A DNA stretch of 64,000 nt from JAHRAW01 sp965243285 (GTDB taxonomy: Bacteria; Pseudomonadota; Gammaproteobacteria; Arenicellales; Poriferihabitantaceae), in contig OZ251537.1 of the NCBI GenBank assembly GCA_965243285.1, forward strand, positions 310,001-374,000, in the 5' to 3' direction. The notes beneath the pieces were generated by a model. The model did no database searches. It was not told the DNA's origin and saw nothing but the letters and a program-made list of their open reading frames with translations. The position numbers were made by a program, and so were the translations under genes. This document shows positions 41,428 to 50,807 of this stretch, one piece after another. Position 1 is the first letter of the stretch. Each line of letters begins with the position of its first letter.

Positions 41428-41714
41428 GGTTTGGCTTTTGCTTTTGGCTGTTAATGCTTTACTCCCCCCCCCCCCCCCCCCCCCGCTTCATCTGAGGGCA
41501 GTCAAATCAGGCGGCTTTATCGCTTGATTTGGTGGCGGGCTGTTGATGTTGGTCTTTTTGCTTCTACCTTTAAATCTTCAACTCATTAGCCAAATGAGGG
41601 ACCATGTAAAAACCAACAGCCAAATCAAAATCAAGTCTAAATCAAGTCAAAAGCGAAAAGCAAAATCAACAACGAAACCCAAACCCACCGTGCAGATTTG
41701 GATATATAAATCCC
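41379..41714. mobile_element. copy 3 of the dispersed intergenic element (one end preserved)
   Basis: In order it contains: the G3T3 tract, TTTTGC repeats, a run of about 21 C, the stem around GGCGGCTTTATCGC (41503-41531), the conserved GCTGTTGATGTTGGTCTTTT block, the CAACTCATTAGCCAAATGAG segment, AAAAGC tracts, and one terminal repeat (41691-41714, TGCAGATTTGGATATATAAA then TCCC). The left terminus is missing or has been replaced by mutM-proximal sequence. Confidence 0.75.
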
Positions 41715-41809
41715 TAAAATATGGGCCGCGGCCACTATCGCCGGCCGCAACATGAGTACAATCGCTCGCCGATTCTGCATTAGCCCATCGCCCGCCATCA
41801 CCTCGCCGC

Positions 41810-42919
41810 ATGTCATACACCATCACCAATCAGCGCAGCCAAAGCAGTTTCACCGCCCATCCGGGGGAGACCATCCTCGACGCGGCGTTGCGCGACGGCC
41901 GCATTTTTCCCTATGGCTGCCGCAGCGGAACTTGCGGGGCGTGCAAATCCACCGTGCTATCCGGGCGGGTGGATTACGGCGTGTACGAGGATTTCGCCTT
42001 GAGCGCCGAGGAAATCGCACAGGGCAAAGCGCTGCTATGCCAGGCCATTGCGCGCCAGGATGTGGTCATCGATGTCGAGGAAATTTTGACCGGCGTCGCC
42101 ATCCAAATCAAAAAACTGCCCTGCAAGGTGACGCGGTTGGAGCGCCTGGCGGTGGATGTGATGCGGGTTTTTATCACCCCGCCCAAATCCCAGGCCTTCG
42201 ATTTTATCCCCGGGCAATATGTCGACATCATCATGCGCGATGGCAAGCGCCGCAGTTTTTCCATCGCCAACCTGCCGGCGCAAGCCCGCGAAGATGGGCT
42301 GGAATTGCATATCCGCCAGGTGCCCGGCGGCCATTTCACGCCAAAAGTATTCCAGGCGGCGCGCGAACGAGATTTATGGCGCTTCGAGGGGCCCTTCGGC
42401 AGTTATTTCCTGCAATCCGAGGCCGCGCAGCCGCTCATTATGATAGCCGGCGGCACCGGCTTCGCGCCCATCAAAGCGCTCGCCTCACAAGCGCTAGAAA
42501 AAAATCCGGCGCAGCCCATCCACCTTTTTTGGGGCGCCCGCGATAGCCAAGATTTGTATCTGCATGATGTGGCGCAACTGTGGGCCCGCCAGCACTCGAA
42601 TTTCACCTACACGCCAGTGCTATCGGCCGCCGCCGACGCCACCGCCGACGTCTCTGCCACCGCCACCGCCGATAATTCCAACGGCAATGCCAGCGCCGAT
42701 GCCAGCGCCGGCGATGCCACCGCCGCCGCCCCATGGCGCGGCGCGCGCGGCTGGGTGCACGACAGCGTACTCGCCCACTATGCCGATTTCTCCGCCCACG
42801 ATGTGTACGCCAGCGGCCCGCCGGTGATGATAGACGCCATCCGCGCCGCCCTCACCACCCGCGGCCTGCGCGCCGAGCGTTTTTTCTTCGATTCCTTCAC
42901 CTACGCGCCACCGGGCTGA
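41810..42919 (+). CDS. 2Fe-2S/FAD oxidoreductase of the CDP-6-deoxy-glucoseen reductase type
   Basis: Domains in order: a plant-type [2Fe-2S] ferredoxin domain with the cysteine set CRSGTCGAC (residues 37-45) plus a distal Cys in LLCQA (about 76); an FAD-binding barrel (PGQYVDIIM, RRSFSIANLP); and an NAD(P)H-binding domain (IAGGTGFAPIKAL, FWGARDSQDLY, VYASGPPVMID). Such proteins pass electrons from NAD(P)H through FAD to a 2Fe-2S centre. The partner or substrate cannot be told from the sequence; many homologues are annotated as CDP-4-keto-6-deoxyglucose-3-dehydrase reductase without sugar genes nearby, as here. A 35-residue Ala/Asp/Ser/Thr insert lies before WRGARGWVHD. The length of 369 exceeds the usual ~335. 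Confidence 0.85.
   Translation: MSYTITNQRSQSSFTAHPGETILDAALRDGRIFPYGCRSGTCGACKSTVLSGRVDYGVYEDFALSAEEIAQGKALLCQAIARQDVVIDVEEILTGVAIQIKKLPCKVTRLERLAVDVMRVFITPPKSQAFDFIPGQYVDIIMRDGKRRSFSIANLPAQAREDGLELHIRQVPGGHFTPKVFQAARERDLWRFEGPFGSYFLQSEAAQPLIMIAGGTGFAPIKALASQALEKNPAQPIHLFWGARDSQDLYLHDVAQLWARQHSNFTYTPVLSAAADATADVSATATADNSNGNASADASAGDATAAAPWRGARGWVHDSVLAHYADFSAHDVYASGPPVMIDAIRAALTTRGLRAERFFFDSFTYAPPG
42610..42735 (+). repeat. low-complexity insert in the reductase gene
   Basis: GCC-ACC-GCC-GAC units encode ADATADVSATATAD and ASADASAGDATAAA. The insert sits between two conserved strands of the NAD-binding domain. Confidence 0.7.
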
Positions 42920-43275
42920 GGTTGCTCGGCCCCGCCAACTCTAACGCCTACTGCTGTTGTTTTTTGCTTTTGCTTTTGCTTTTGCTTTTAACGTTTTACT
43001 CCCCCCCGTGCTTCATCTGGGGGGAGTCAAAGCAGAGCCGCGCCGATAGGCGTGGGCTGCTTCGGCGGGTAGCCAAATCAGGCGGCTCTATCGCCTGATT
43101 GGGTGGGGGGACTGTTGATGTTGGTCTTTTTGCTTTTGATTTTCGCTTTTGATTTTGCTTTTCGCCGTTGCTGTCGCTTTTAAATTACTCCCCCTCGAAA
43201 AAAGCCGGGGGGAGTGAAGACTAAAGGCAAAAAGCCAACAACAACAGCAACAGCGACCCCACCACCGGCATCACT
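42920..43275. mobile_element. copy 4 of the dispersed intergenic element (no terminal repeats)
   Basis: This fills the gap between the convergent reductase and hemY genes. It has a TTTTGC tract, TTAACGTTTTACTCCCCCC with its pairing GGGGGGAGT, an extra hairpin module (GCCGCGCCGATAGGCGTGGGC, allowing mismatches), the central stem around GGCGGCTCTATCGCC, the CTGTTGATGTTGGTCTTTTT block, and a second C-run/G-run hairpin at about 43190-43218. The hairpins may serve as a bidirectional terminator between the two genes; that is inference. Confidence 0.7.
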
Positions 43276-44607
43276 TTAAACCACCGGCATCACCCCATCC
43301 ACCGCAGAATCCCCCGCCATGCGGCGGCCGTCGCGTGCAAGCAACTCCCAGGCCGGTTCATCTTGGTTCGCTTCACCACCCGAAAATTCACCGCCCGCCG
43401 CTGCATCGCCGGCACCGCCATCCGCCAGCGCGGCGCGCGGCGCTAAACCGCGGCGATAACATGCCTGCGCCGCGGCGGCGTCGCCCTTCTCCTCCAATAA
43501 GGCGCCGAGTTCGGCGTAGACTTGCGCGCCACCGCCGGCAGCGATGGCTTGGGCGAACAACTCTTGCGCTTGGGCGCTGCGCGAGTCGCGACGGTGCAGC
43601 CGCGCCAGCGTTAAAGTGAGGTCCACATGCGCGCCGTAGCTCCGCTGCCAGGATTCGGCTAACATGATTTGGTCGGCGGTGAAGGCGGTTTCCGCTTGAC
43701 CATATAAGTAAGCGAGTTCGGCGTGCCAGCCGCGATTGAGGGCCTGGCGGATGATTTTTTCGGCGCTGAGGTGGCGCCCGGCGCGCAGTAATTGACGGCT
43801 CATGCCAGCCACCGCCTGCGGGGTTTTTTTATGCGCCGACGGCAGGGCCTCGAAGGCGGCTTGCAAGCCGCCGGCGCGCGCCGCAGCGGCAAAATAACCC
43901 GCATAAATCCGGCTGCAGCGCGCCGCCCACTCCTCAGCCGCAAAAACCCCATGCCGCGCCAACGCCGGCAGTAGTGCCACGGCCGCGGCCCAATCCCCCT
44001 GATGCCGATGCGCATCGGCCAACAGGCGCAACGCCGCCACATTGCCGGGCGCGGCGCGCAGCAATTTCTCCAGCACCGCGCGCGCTTCGTATACCTCGCC
44101 GACATGCCAATGCAGCCGCGCCGCGGTCAGCCCGATGGCCAGCCGCTGCTCGGGGTGGTGCGCTAACGCATCGGCCAAATATCGATCACGGCGCCGCAGC
44201 GCCCCCTGCTGCTGGGCCGCGTAGGCGGCGCCGAGATAATTCATCAACGGCGTTTGGTGATGTTGCAGATGGCTCAGTAGTTTTTGCTCGGCGCGCCCCC
44301 AATGCCCCTCAATCAGGCCGGCATACCCTAGGATGGTGTTGCGCTGCGCGCGCGCCTGCCGCCGCCGCTGCCGCCAGGCGCGCATTTTTGCCGGCGCCCG
44401 CCATAGCCCGCCGATAAAAGCCAGCGCCAGATACACCCCGCCGAAGCCGCCGGCCACCGCCAACAGAAACAACGCCAATGGCAACCGCACCGCATACGGC
44501 GCCCGCGCTAACACCACATAGCCCGGATCTTCCATCGCCAGCAGCGCAAACCCCACGGCCACAAATAAAGTCGCCACCGCGACCAACAACGCCATGCTCG
44601 GTTTCAT
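43276..44607 (-). CDS. hemY: HemY-like TPR membrane protein
   Basis: An inner-membrane protein associated with haem synthesis. Two hydrophobic segments lie near residues 5-26 and 42-66 (LPLALFLLAVAGGFGGVYLALAF, shortened here), followed by a basic patch (MRAWRQRRRQARAQR) and tetratricopeptide-type helices to the C-terminus (GNVAALRLLADAHRHQGDW, YAELGALLEEKGDAAAAQAC). This is the HemY N-terminal domain layout. It is the last gene of hemC-hemD-hemX-hemY. ATG 44607 is preferred over the GTG at 44610. The C-terminal 45 residues are Gly/Ala-rich. It is not the oxygen-dependent protoporphyrinogen oxidase also called HemY in Gram-positives. Confidence 0.85.
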   Translation of the reverse strand: MKPSMALLVAVATLFVAVGFALLAMEDPGYVVLARAPYAVRLPLALFLLAVAGGFGGVYLALAFIGGLWRAPAKMRAWRQRRRQARAQRNTILGYAGLIEGHWGRAEQKLLSHLQHHQTPLMNYLGAAYAAQQQGALRRRDRYLADALAHHPEQRLAIGLTAARLHWHVGEVYEARAVLEKLLRAAPGNVAALRLLADAHRHQGDWAAAVALLPALARHGVFAAEEWAARCSRIYAGYFAAAARAGGLQAAFEALPSAHKKTPQAVAGMSRQLLRAGRHLSAEKIIRQALNRGWHAELAYLYGQAETAFTADQIMLAESWQRSYGAHVDLTLTLARLHRRDSRSAQAQELFAQAIAAGGGAQVYAELGALLEEKGDAAAAQACYRRGLAPRAALADGGAGDAAAGGEFSGGEANQDEPAWELLARDGRRMAGDSAVDGVMPVV

Positions 44608-44610
44608 CAC

Positions 44611-44875
44611 TTTATTTTTCGGCGGAGGTGATGGCGGAGGTGGTGCGGGAGGTGGTGCGCATGGTTTTTATCGGTGTGAACGGCGGGCGGCGCGATTCGA
44701 AAATGTGGCGGGCGATTGGAAATGTGGCGGCCGATTCGAAAATGCGGCGGGAAGCGTGAAATAGGGGTGAAATATGAGTGAAATATCCTCCGAATGGGCG
44801 CCGGCCGGCGGGGTGGGGCGCATGGTTTTCATCTACAGGGGGATTCTTGCGTCGATATCGGCGCCGATGGCGGCA
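44611..44875. other. hemX-hemY gap with short repeats
   Basis: No gene is seen. At about 44690-44757 a 24-27 bp unit of the type CGATTCGAAAATGTGGCGGG is repeated three times. The flank near 44625-44660 carries GGAGGTG repeats on the plus strand. Confidence 0.55.
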
Positions 44876-47473
44876 TCACGGCGTGGCGGCGGGTAGCGGC
44901 GTGACTTGGTTCATAATTTTCGGCATGGCGGCGCGCAAGGCGCCGAGCGAGGCCGAAATATCCGGCAAAGCGGGCCCCGGCGGGCGGGATTCTAACGCGG
45001 CTAATTGCGCCAACCACGCTTGGACGGCCGCCGCATCGGTGTTGAAATTCGCCGTAACCCAGTGTTTCGCGGCCGTCATGCGCGCCGCATACACCTCGTT
45101 TTGGCCGCGTAAAAACGCCAACTGGCAAGATTCCAGTATCAGTTGGGCTTTTTCATAGGCCAGCAGCCGCAATTCGGCGGAAAAAACCGGCACCAGCGGC
45201 TCACCATCGACTTCCACCTGCACCAAGTCGGCGAGGTCGGCGAATAGGGTTTGGAATTGTCGCCCTGCCCAGGCCCAGCCGTTTGCATCGGCCGGGGTGA
45301 CGGTAGTGGCGGTATCGACATCGGCGGTATCGACATCGGCGGCAGCGACATCGGCGGCAGCGACATCGGCGACATCAACATCGCCAGCAGCGACATCAGC
45401 GACATCGGCGACATCGGCGACATCAACATCGCCAGCAGCGACATCGGCGACATCGGCGACATCGGCGACATCAACATCGCCAGCAGCGACATCGGCGACA
45501 TCAACATCGCCAGCAGCGGCATCGACATCGGCGGTATCGACATCGGCGGCAGCGACATCGGCGACATCAACATCGCCAGCAGCGACATCGGCGACATCAA
45601 CATCGCCAGCAGCGGCATCGGCGACATCAACATCGCCAGCAGCGGCATCGCCAGCGGCGACATCGACTTCGGCGACAACTTCGACATCAACGCCAGCGCC
45701 GGCATCGACCCCGGCGGCATCACCATCGGCAATACTGTCGCCATCGGCGGCGCTGCCAACACCAGCGACACTGGCGCCGTCAGCGGCAACACCGGCGACA
45801 TCGCCACCCACACCACCGCCGCCGCCCACACCACCGGCCCCCACGCCGCCCACATCCCCGGCCAGCGGCAAATCATCCACGCTGCGCCCGAGGGCGGCCA
45901 AGGCGTTCAGCACGCCGGCCACATCCACCACCGCGACGCCGCCGAGGGCAACGATTTCATCCGCCAAATGGGCGCGCACCGCCGCTAATGCCGGATGCGA
46001 CAAGCGCCGCAGCCGCGCATCGGCCAACGCCAAGGCGCGCCCGGCCAACGCCGCATCGCCCGACCAGCGTAATTGCTGATTGGCCATGGTCATCAAATGT
46101 TCGGCTTCCGCCAGCCGCCAATCGCCGACCCCGCGCCGCGCCGCGCGCAACGCCGCCACGCCATCGGCTAACGCCGCCACTTGGGCCGCGCCGGCGGCGC
46201 GCGCTGCAGCAGCCGCGACGCGCTCACCCTCGGCGGCGGCGCGCAATTCATCCACCTGGGCGCCGATTCGCGCCTCGATGGCGGCACGCGCCGCCGCATT
46301 TTCGCGCCCGGCCGCCGCCACCGCCGTCAACGCCTGCTCCAACCCATCCACCAACACGCCATCGGTCACCACCGCAGCGCGATTGCCATACCACACATAA
46401 CCACTCGCCAACGCCGCAGCCACGCTAATGCCGAACGCCGCCGCCGCCAAAATCACTCCCCACGCGCGCGGGGGTGGGGGGTTGCTGGGGGTAGCGCCGC
46501 CGGGGGGGGATGGGGTGGATGGGCCGCCGGGGGTGGCGATGGTGGATGGGGTGGCCGGGCCGCCGGGAGTGGCCGGGGTGGATGGGGTGGCCGGGCCGCC
46601 GGGAGTGGCCGGGGTGGATGGGCCGCCGGGGGTGACCAGGGTGGCCGGGGGGGATGAGGTGAAGTCGGCGAGCGACCCGGCCGGCGGGGATGCGGAGTCG
46701 CCGGACGAGGATTCGGTCGCTGGCGGTGAAGATTCGGCGGCGGATGGCACGGATTCAGCCGCGACGGGCGGGAATTTTGCGGCGGATGACGAAGTTTCGC
46801 TAGCGACGGGCGGAGATTCGACGGGGGTTGGCAAAAATTTGGCGACGGGCGCGGATTCGGTCGCTGGCGGCGAGGATTCGGCGGCGGATAGCGAGGATTC
46901 AGCCACTGGCGGCGGAGATTCCGCGGCGGATGGCACGGATTCAGCCGCGACGGGCGGGAATTTTGCGGCGGATGACGAAGTTTCGCTAGCGACGGGCGGA
47001 GATTCGACGGGGGTTGGCAAAAATTTGGCGACGGGCGCGGATTCGGTCGCTGGCGGCGAGGATTCGGCGGCGGATAGCGAGGATTCAGCCACTGGCGGCG
47101 GAGATTCCGCGGCGGATGGCGCGGATTCAGCGGCGACTGGCGGGAATTTTGCGGCGGATGACGAAGTTTCGCTAGCGACGGGCGGAGATTCTACGGGGGT
47201 TGGCAAAAATTTGGCGACGGGCGCGGATTCGGTCGCTGGCGGCGAGGATTCGGCGGCGGATAGCGAGGATTCAGCCACTGGCGGCGGAGATTCCGCGGCG
47301 GATGGCGCGGATTCAGCGGCGACTGGCGACGATTCAGTCGCTACCGGTGAAAATTCAGCAGTAGACAACGGATGAACGCTCGGGCTACCGCCAGCCGGCG
47401 ATGTTGACGGCGGATTCGGCGGATTCGGCGGATTCGCCGCCGAATCCGGTAGGGAATTAGTCGCTATATTCAT
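44876..47473 (-). CDS. hemX: HemX with two large low-complexity expansions
   Basis: The recognisable HemX part has one membrane segment (WGVILAAAAFGISVAAALA, near residue 340), an Ala-rich coiled-coil stretch, the signature GDWRLAEAEHLMTMANQQL with DAALAGRALALADARL, and a C-terminal block ending in HWVTANFNTDAAAVQAWLAQL. HemX is thought to assist the haem pathway at the membrane; its exact role is unclear. At 865 residues it is about twice the usual size. Residues 1-335 are Pro/Ser/Ala/Glu-rich with a 62-residue tandem repeat, on the expected cytoplasmic side. Residues about 535-730 are an acidic repeat (DVDVADVAAG units) inside the periplasmic domain. The start ATG at 47473 gives MNIATNS. 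Confidence 0.88.
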   Translation of the reverse strand: MNIATNSLPDSAANPPNPPNPPSTSPAGGSPSVHPLSTAEFSPVATESSPVAAESAPSAAESPPPVAESSLSAAESSPPATESAPVAKFLPTPVESPPVASETSSSAAKFPPVAAESAPSAAESPPPVAESSLSAAESSPPATESAPVAKFLPTPVESPPVASETSSSAAKFPPVAAESVPSAAESPPPVAESSLSAAESSPPATESAPVAKFLPTPVESPPVASETSSSAAKFPPVAAESVPSAAESSPPATESSSGDSASPPAGSLADFTSSPPATLVTPGGPSTPATPGGPATPSTPATPGGPATPSTIATPGGPSTPSPPGGATPSNPPPPRAWGVILAAAAFGISVAAALASGYVWYGNRAAVVTDGVLVDGLEQALTAVAAAGRENAAARAAIEARIGAQVDELRAAAEGERVAAAAARAAGAAQVAALADGVAALRAARRGVGDWRLAEAEHLMTMANQQLRWSGDAALAGRALALADARLRRLSHPALAAVRAHLADEIVALGGVAVVDVAGVLNALAALGRSVDDLPLAGDVGGVGAGGVGGGGGVGGDVAGVAADGASVAGVGSAADGDSIADGDAAGVDAGAGVDVEVVAEVDVAAGDAAAGDVDVADAAAGDVDVADVAAGDVDVADVAAADVDTADVDAAAGDVDVADVAAGDVDVADVADVADVAAGDVDVADVADVADVAAGDVDVADVAAADVAAADVDTADVDTATTVTPADANGWAWAGRQFQTLFADLADLVQVEVDGEPLVPVFSAELRLLAYEKAQLILESCQLAFLRGQNEVYAARMTAAKHWVTANFNTDAAAVQAWLAQLAALESRPPGPALPDISASLGALRAAMPKIMNQVTPLPAATP
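45290..45850 (-). repeat. acidic DVDVADVA repeat in hemX
   Basis: Units of 12 to 30 bp (plus strand GACATCGGCGACATCAACAT and CGCCAGCAGC) run for over 400 bp. They encode Asp/Val/Ala repeats on the hemX strand. The unit order is irregular, as expected for slippage and unequal exchange. Confidence 0.85.
46741..47330 (-). repeat. 186-bp tandem repeat in hemX (three copies plus a partial)
   Basis: The landmark CGGATGGCACGGATTCAGCC (or its GCGCGG variant) recurs at 46741, 46927, 47113 and 47299, exactly 186 bp apart. Each unit encodes 62 residues of Pro/Ser/Ala/Glu (ESAPVAKFLPTPVESPPVAS and so on). Copies are nearly identical, implying recent expansion. Outside the array, PATPGG-type repeats of 24-30 bp run from about 46490 to 46650. 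Confidence 0.92.
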
Positions 47474-47490
47474 CTCGCTAGGGCTATCTT

Positions 47491-47574
47491 GTTATGTCGA
47501 TGGCGTTATGTCGATGGCGTTATGTCGATGGCGTTATGTCGATGGCGTTATGTCGATGGCGTTATGTCGATGGC
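47491..47574. repeat. six perfect copies of a 14-bp repeat upstream of hemX
   Basis: GTTATGTCGATGGC is repeated six times without change. The array begins 18 bp upstream of the hemX start codon, where a leader or promoter is expected. Because 14 is not a multiple of three and the array is non-coding, copy-number change could alter expression; that is inference. Confidence 0.95.
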
Positions 47575-47850
47575 AACGGCGCACGGTGGCTGGCCGCGGT
47601 ATGGTAGCCGTCGAGTTCAACCTTTGGAAACCATTCGAACATGAGGTTGGGGGATGTTAGTGGATTGGGGATTGGGGATTGGGGATTCAGGGTTGGAATT
47701 GTTGAGTTTACGCGGTGTTCGCGGCGGCGATTTGAGCATGGGCTGCGCAGCCATCACCGCATGGTAAGAATCGCTGCAATGCATCGCCTTAAAATGGCTA
47801 ATTTGATACGCATTTTTTTGTTAGGCATTTTTTAATGGGCATTTTTGGCT
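47575..47850. other. non-coding stretch between the hemX upstream array and a repeat element
   Basis: Only a short tandem GGGGATT array (about 47661-47690) stands out. No gene or clear promoter is seen. Confidence 0.5.
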
Positions 47851-48295
47851 GGGATTTATATACTTAACTCCCCATGCTAATTTGGTTTATTCCCCCCCCC
47901 CCGAAGAATAAGTCAAAATTGGCGGCTTTATCGCCTGATTTGGTGGGGGGCTGTCGATGTTGGTCTTTTTGCTTTTGCCTTTAAATCTTTAACCCATCAG
48001 CCCAAATGAGGGGAAAAGTAAAAACCAACAGCGAAGTCAAAAGCCAAAAGCAAAGTCAAAAGCCAAAATCAAAAGCCAAAATCAAAATCAAAAGCCAAAA
48101 GCAAAGTCAAAAGCAAAGTCAAAAGCAAAAGCAACAGCAACAGCGAAAATCAAAGTCAACATTACCCTCCACCAAAACTGGCAAAAAGATGCCAGTTTTG
48201 ACTCCCCGCCCATCGGGGAGTAAAGAAAAAGCCCAAAATCAAAATCACCCCCCAAATAGCAACCTAATAATGGGGATTTAAGTATATAACCCCCC
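47851..48295. mobile_element. copy 5 of the dispersed intergenic element, both ends present
   Basis: The left end (47851-47873, GGGATTTATATACTTAAC...) and right end (48272-48295) are imperfect inverted repeats sharing TTATATACTTAA. Inside are a C-run, a stem around GGCGGCTTTATCGCC, the CTGTCGATGTTGGTCTTTTT block, AAAAGCC tracts, and a stem CAAAACTGGC...GCCAGTTTTG (about 48172-48200) followed by CTCCCCG...CGGGGAG. It lies between hemD and hemX. No clear target duplication was found. Confidence 0.75.
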
Positions 48296-48347
48296 TTGTT
48301 AATGAGGTCGGGGCGATTTGGCCATGACAACCGCCCCGTTATGTACC

Positions 48348-49163
48348 TCAATCACCCCGCCCGCGCCCGTCCGCCCAGCCGACTATGGCGCAGACCAGCG
48401 CTTGGTCGGTGGGGTGTGCGGCGATCAGGCACGGCGCGCCGAGGGCGAGGGCGCGGCAGTGCGCCGCCACGCGCGGGCTGTAGGCGGCGATGACGGCGCG
48501 CGCCAGTAGCGGGCGGTGGCGGCCGAGGCGGGTGATTAAGGCGTCCACCACGGCGCCGCTGCTGGCGGTCACCACCATCACGCGGCTGGCTTGCCACCGC
48601 GCCAGCAACGGCGCCAGCGGCTGCGCGCTCGGCACACGGCGATAACTTTCCACATACCGCGCCGCCACGCCGTGCGCTTGTAGGGTTTGTTGGATGAGTT
48701 CGCGGCCGCTTTGGGCACGGAATATCAACGCGCGGCGGCCGCCGATGCCGACCTCGTCCAAGGCCGCCAACAACCCTTCGCTGCCGGCGCGGCGCTGCGG
48801 CGCGATATGCACGGTTATCCCCGCGCGCGCGCAGGCCGCGGCGGTGGCCGGGCCGGTGACCGCCACGCGCGCCCCGGGGGGGATTTTTAAGCCGTGCCGA
48901 CGCAGCAAATCGGCCACGCCGCGCACCGCATGCACGCTGACGAACACCAACAGGTCGGTATCGTCTAACGCCGTTAGCGCCGCCCTCAAGGCCGCGCCAT
49001 GGCGCGCCGGCGCGATGTCGATGGCGGGAAAAAGCAACGCGTCGCCGCCCTTTTGCTCGACCAAATCCACCAAACCAGCGCATCCACCGCGCGGTCGGGT
49101 GATTAACACGCTGATGCCGCGCAACGCTAGGCGGTGGGCCGGGCCGGGCATGGAATCAGCCAT
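48348..49163 (-). CDS. hemD: uroporphyrinogen-III synthase
   Basis: It closes and inverts ring D of hydroxymethylbilane to give uroporphyrinogen III, the step after HemC. The sequence is diverged as usual for the family but shows ISVLITRPRGG at the N-terminus, ALLFPAIDIAP, DLLVFVSVHAVRG, VAVTGPATAAAC, the mid-domain RRALIFRAQSGRELI, SYRR, and VMVVTASSGAVVDAL. An upstream frame adds 24 unrelated residues, so the ATG at 49163 (MADSMPGP) or 49151 is more likely. Its position between hemC and hemX supports the call. Confidence 0.87.
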   Translation of the reverse strand: MADSMPGPAHRLALRGISVLITRPRGGCAGLVDLVEQKGGDALLFPAIDIAPARHGAALRAALTALDDTDLLVFVSVHAVRGVADLLRRHGLKIPPGARVAVTGPATAAACARAGITVHIAPQRRAGSEGLLAALDEVGIGGRRALIFRAQSGRELIQQTLQAHGVAARYVESYRRVPSAQPLAPLLARWQASRVMVVTASSGAVVDALITRLGRHRPLLARAVIAAYSPRVAAHCRALALGAPCLIAAHPTDQALVCAIVGWADGRGRGD

Positions 49164-49840
<677 letters not shown>

Positions 49841-50764
49841 CTACCGGCCATACACTTCTGCCAATAGGGCGGCGGCGCCTTGGGCTAACAAATCCGCGGC
49901 CGCGAGGCGAGCGGTTGCGATGCCATCGCGGCCGAATTTTCGGCTGCGCAGCACGGTGGCGCCGTCTACGCTGCCGACCAAGGCGCGCACTTCTGTGATG
50001 CCGAGGTGACGGCGGGCATACACCGCCAACGGCGCTTGACAGCCGCCGCCCAAGCGCTCGACCACGGCGCGCTCGGCGGCCACGCACGCGGCCGAGGGCG
50101 GGTGGTTTACGGCCGCGAGCAATTCGAGCATGGCCGCATCATCGGCGCGACATTCCAGGCCGATGGCGCCTTGCCCGGCGGCCGGCAGGCAGATGTGCGG
50201 CGGCAAATATTCGCTGATGCGGTGGGCTAATTGCAGCCGTTGCAGCCCCGCGGCGGCCAGCACGATGGCGGCGAAATCACCGCGCTCGAGTTTGGCTAAG
50301 CGGGTGTTGACATTGCCGCGCAAATCCACCAGCCGCAGATGGGGAAAGCGCGCCCGTATCTGGCATTGGCGCCGCAAACTGCAAGTGCCAACCCGCGCCC
50401 CCGGCGGCAATTGCGCGAGACCGCCGCGGCCAGATACCACCGCATCGCGCGGGTCGGCGCGTGCGCAGATGGCGGCAATGCGCAAGCCCGCCGGCAGCGC
50501 TGTCGGCACATCCTTCATCGAATGCACCGCCACATCGGCCGCGCCGCGCAACAACGCTTGCTCCAACTCCTTCAAAAACAGCCCCTTGCCGCCGATGGTC
50601 GCCAGCGGCGCGTCCAATGTTTTATCGCCCTCGCACACCACCTCCAACAACACCGCGCCGCGGCCGCGGTGGTGGCGCTGCAATTGCGCGCGCGCATAGT
50701 TTGCCTGCCACAGCGCCAGCGGGCTTTTTCGGGTGGCGATGATGATCGGGCGCATGGCATTCAT
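49841..50764 (-). CDS. hemC: porphobilinogen deaminase (hydroxymethylbilane synthase)
   Basis: It polymerises four porphobilinogen molecules to hydroxymethylbilane. Motifs: IATRKSPLALWQA at the N-terminus, IGGKGLFLKELEQAL, DVAVHSMKDVPTALP with the catalytic aspartate region, GTCSLRRQCQI, RGNVNTRLAKLE, LPAAGQGAIGLECR, and the cofactor cysteine in LGGGCQAPLAVY. The length of about 307 residues is typical. ATG 50764 or 50755 fits the family; an upstream start at 50803 would add 13 residues. It heads the hem run on the minus strand, directly after the SPOR gene. Confidence 0.95.
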   Translation of the reverse strand: MNAMRPIIIATRKSPLALWQANYARAQLQRHHRGRGAVLLEVVCEGDKTLDAPLATIGGKGLFLKELEQALLRGAADVAVHSMKDVPTALPAGLRIAAICARADPRDAVVSGRGGLAQLPPGARVGTCSLRRQCQIRARFPHLRLVDLRGNVNTRLAKLERGDFAAIVLAAAGLQRLQLAHRISEYLPPHICLPAAGQGAIGLECRADDAAMLELLAAVNHPPSAACVAAERAVVERLGGGCQAPLAVYARRHLGITEVRALVGSVDGATVLRSRKFGRDGIATARLAAADLLAQGAAALLAEVYGR

Positions 50765-50807
50765 CAAATCCACCGGCGATTTATCAACCGGCCCCTTCCC
50801 CATCCCC

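Larger units (their letters stand above)
41357..41809. other. mutM-reductase intergenic region filled by a repeat element
   Basis: A G3T3-type tract lies directly upstream of mutM, followed by one copy of the dispersed intergenic element (41379-41714). About 90 bp remain before the reductase start. No additional gene is seen. Confidence 0.7.

Noticed and set aside
45251..47375. Plus-strand frames of 245-315 codons and a minus-strand 245-codon frame over hemX
   Set aside because: These are alternative readings of the same tandem repeats. Only the hemX frame joins recognisable family segments on both sides.
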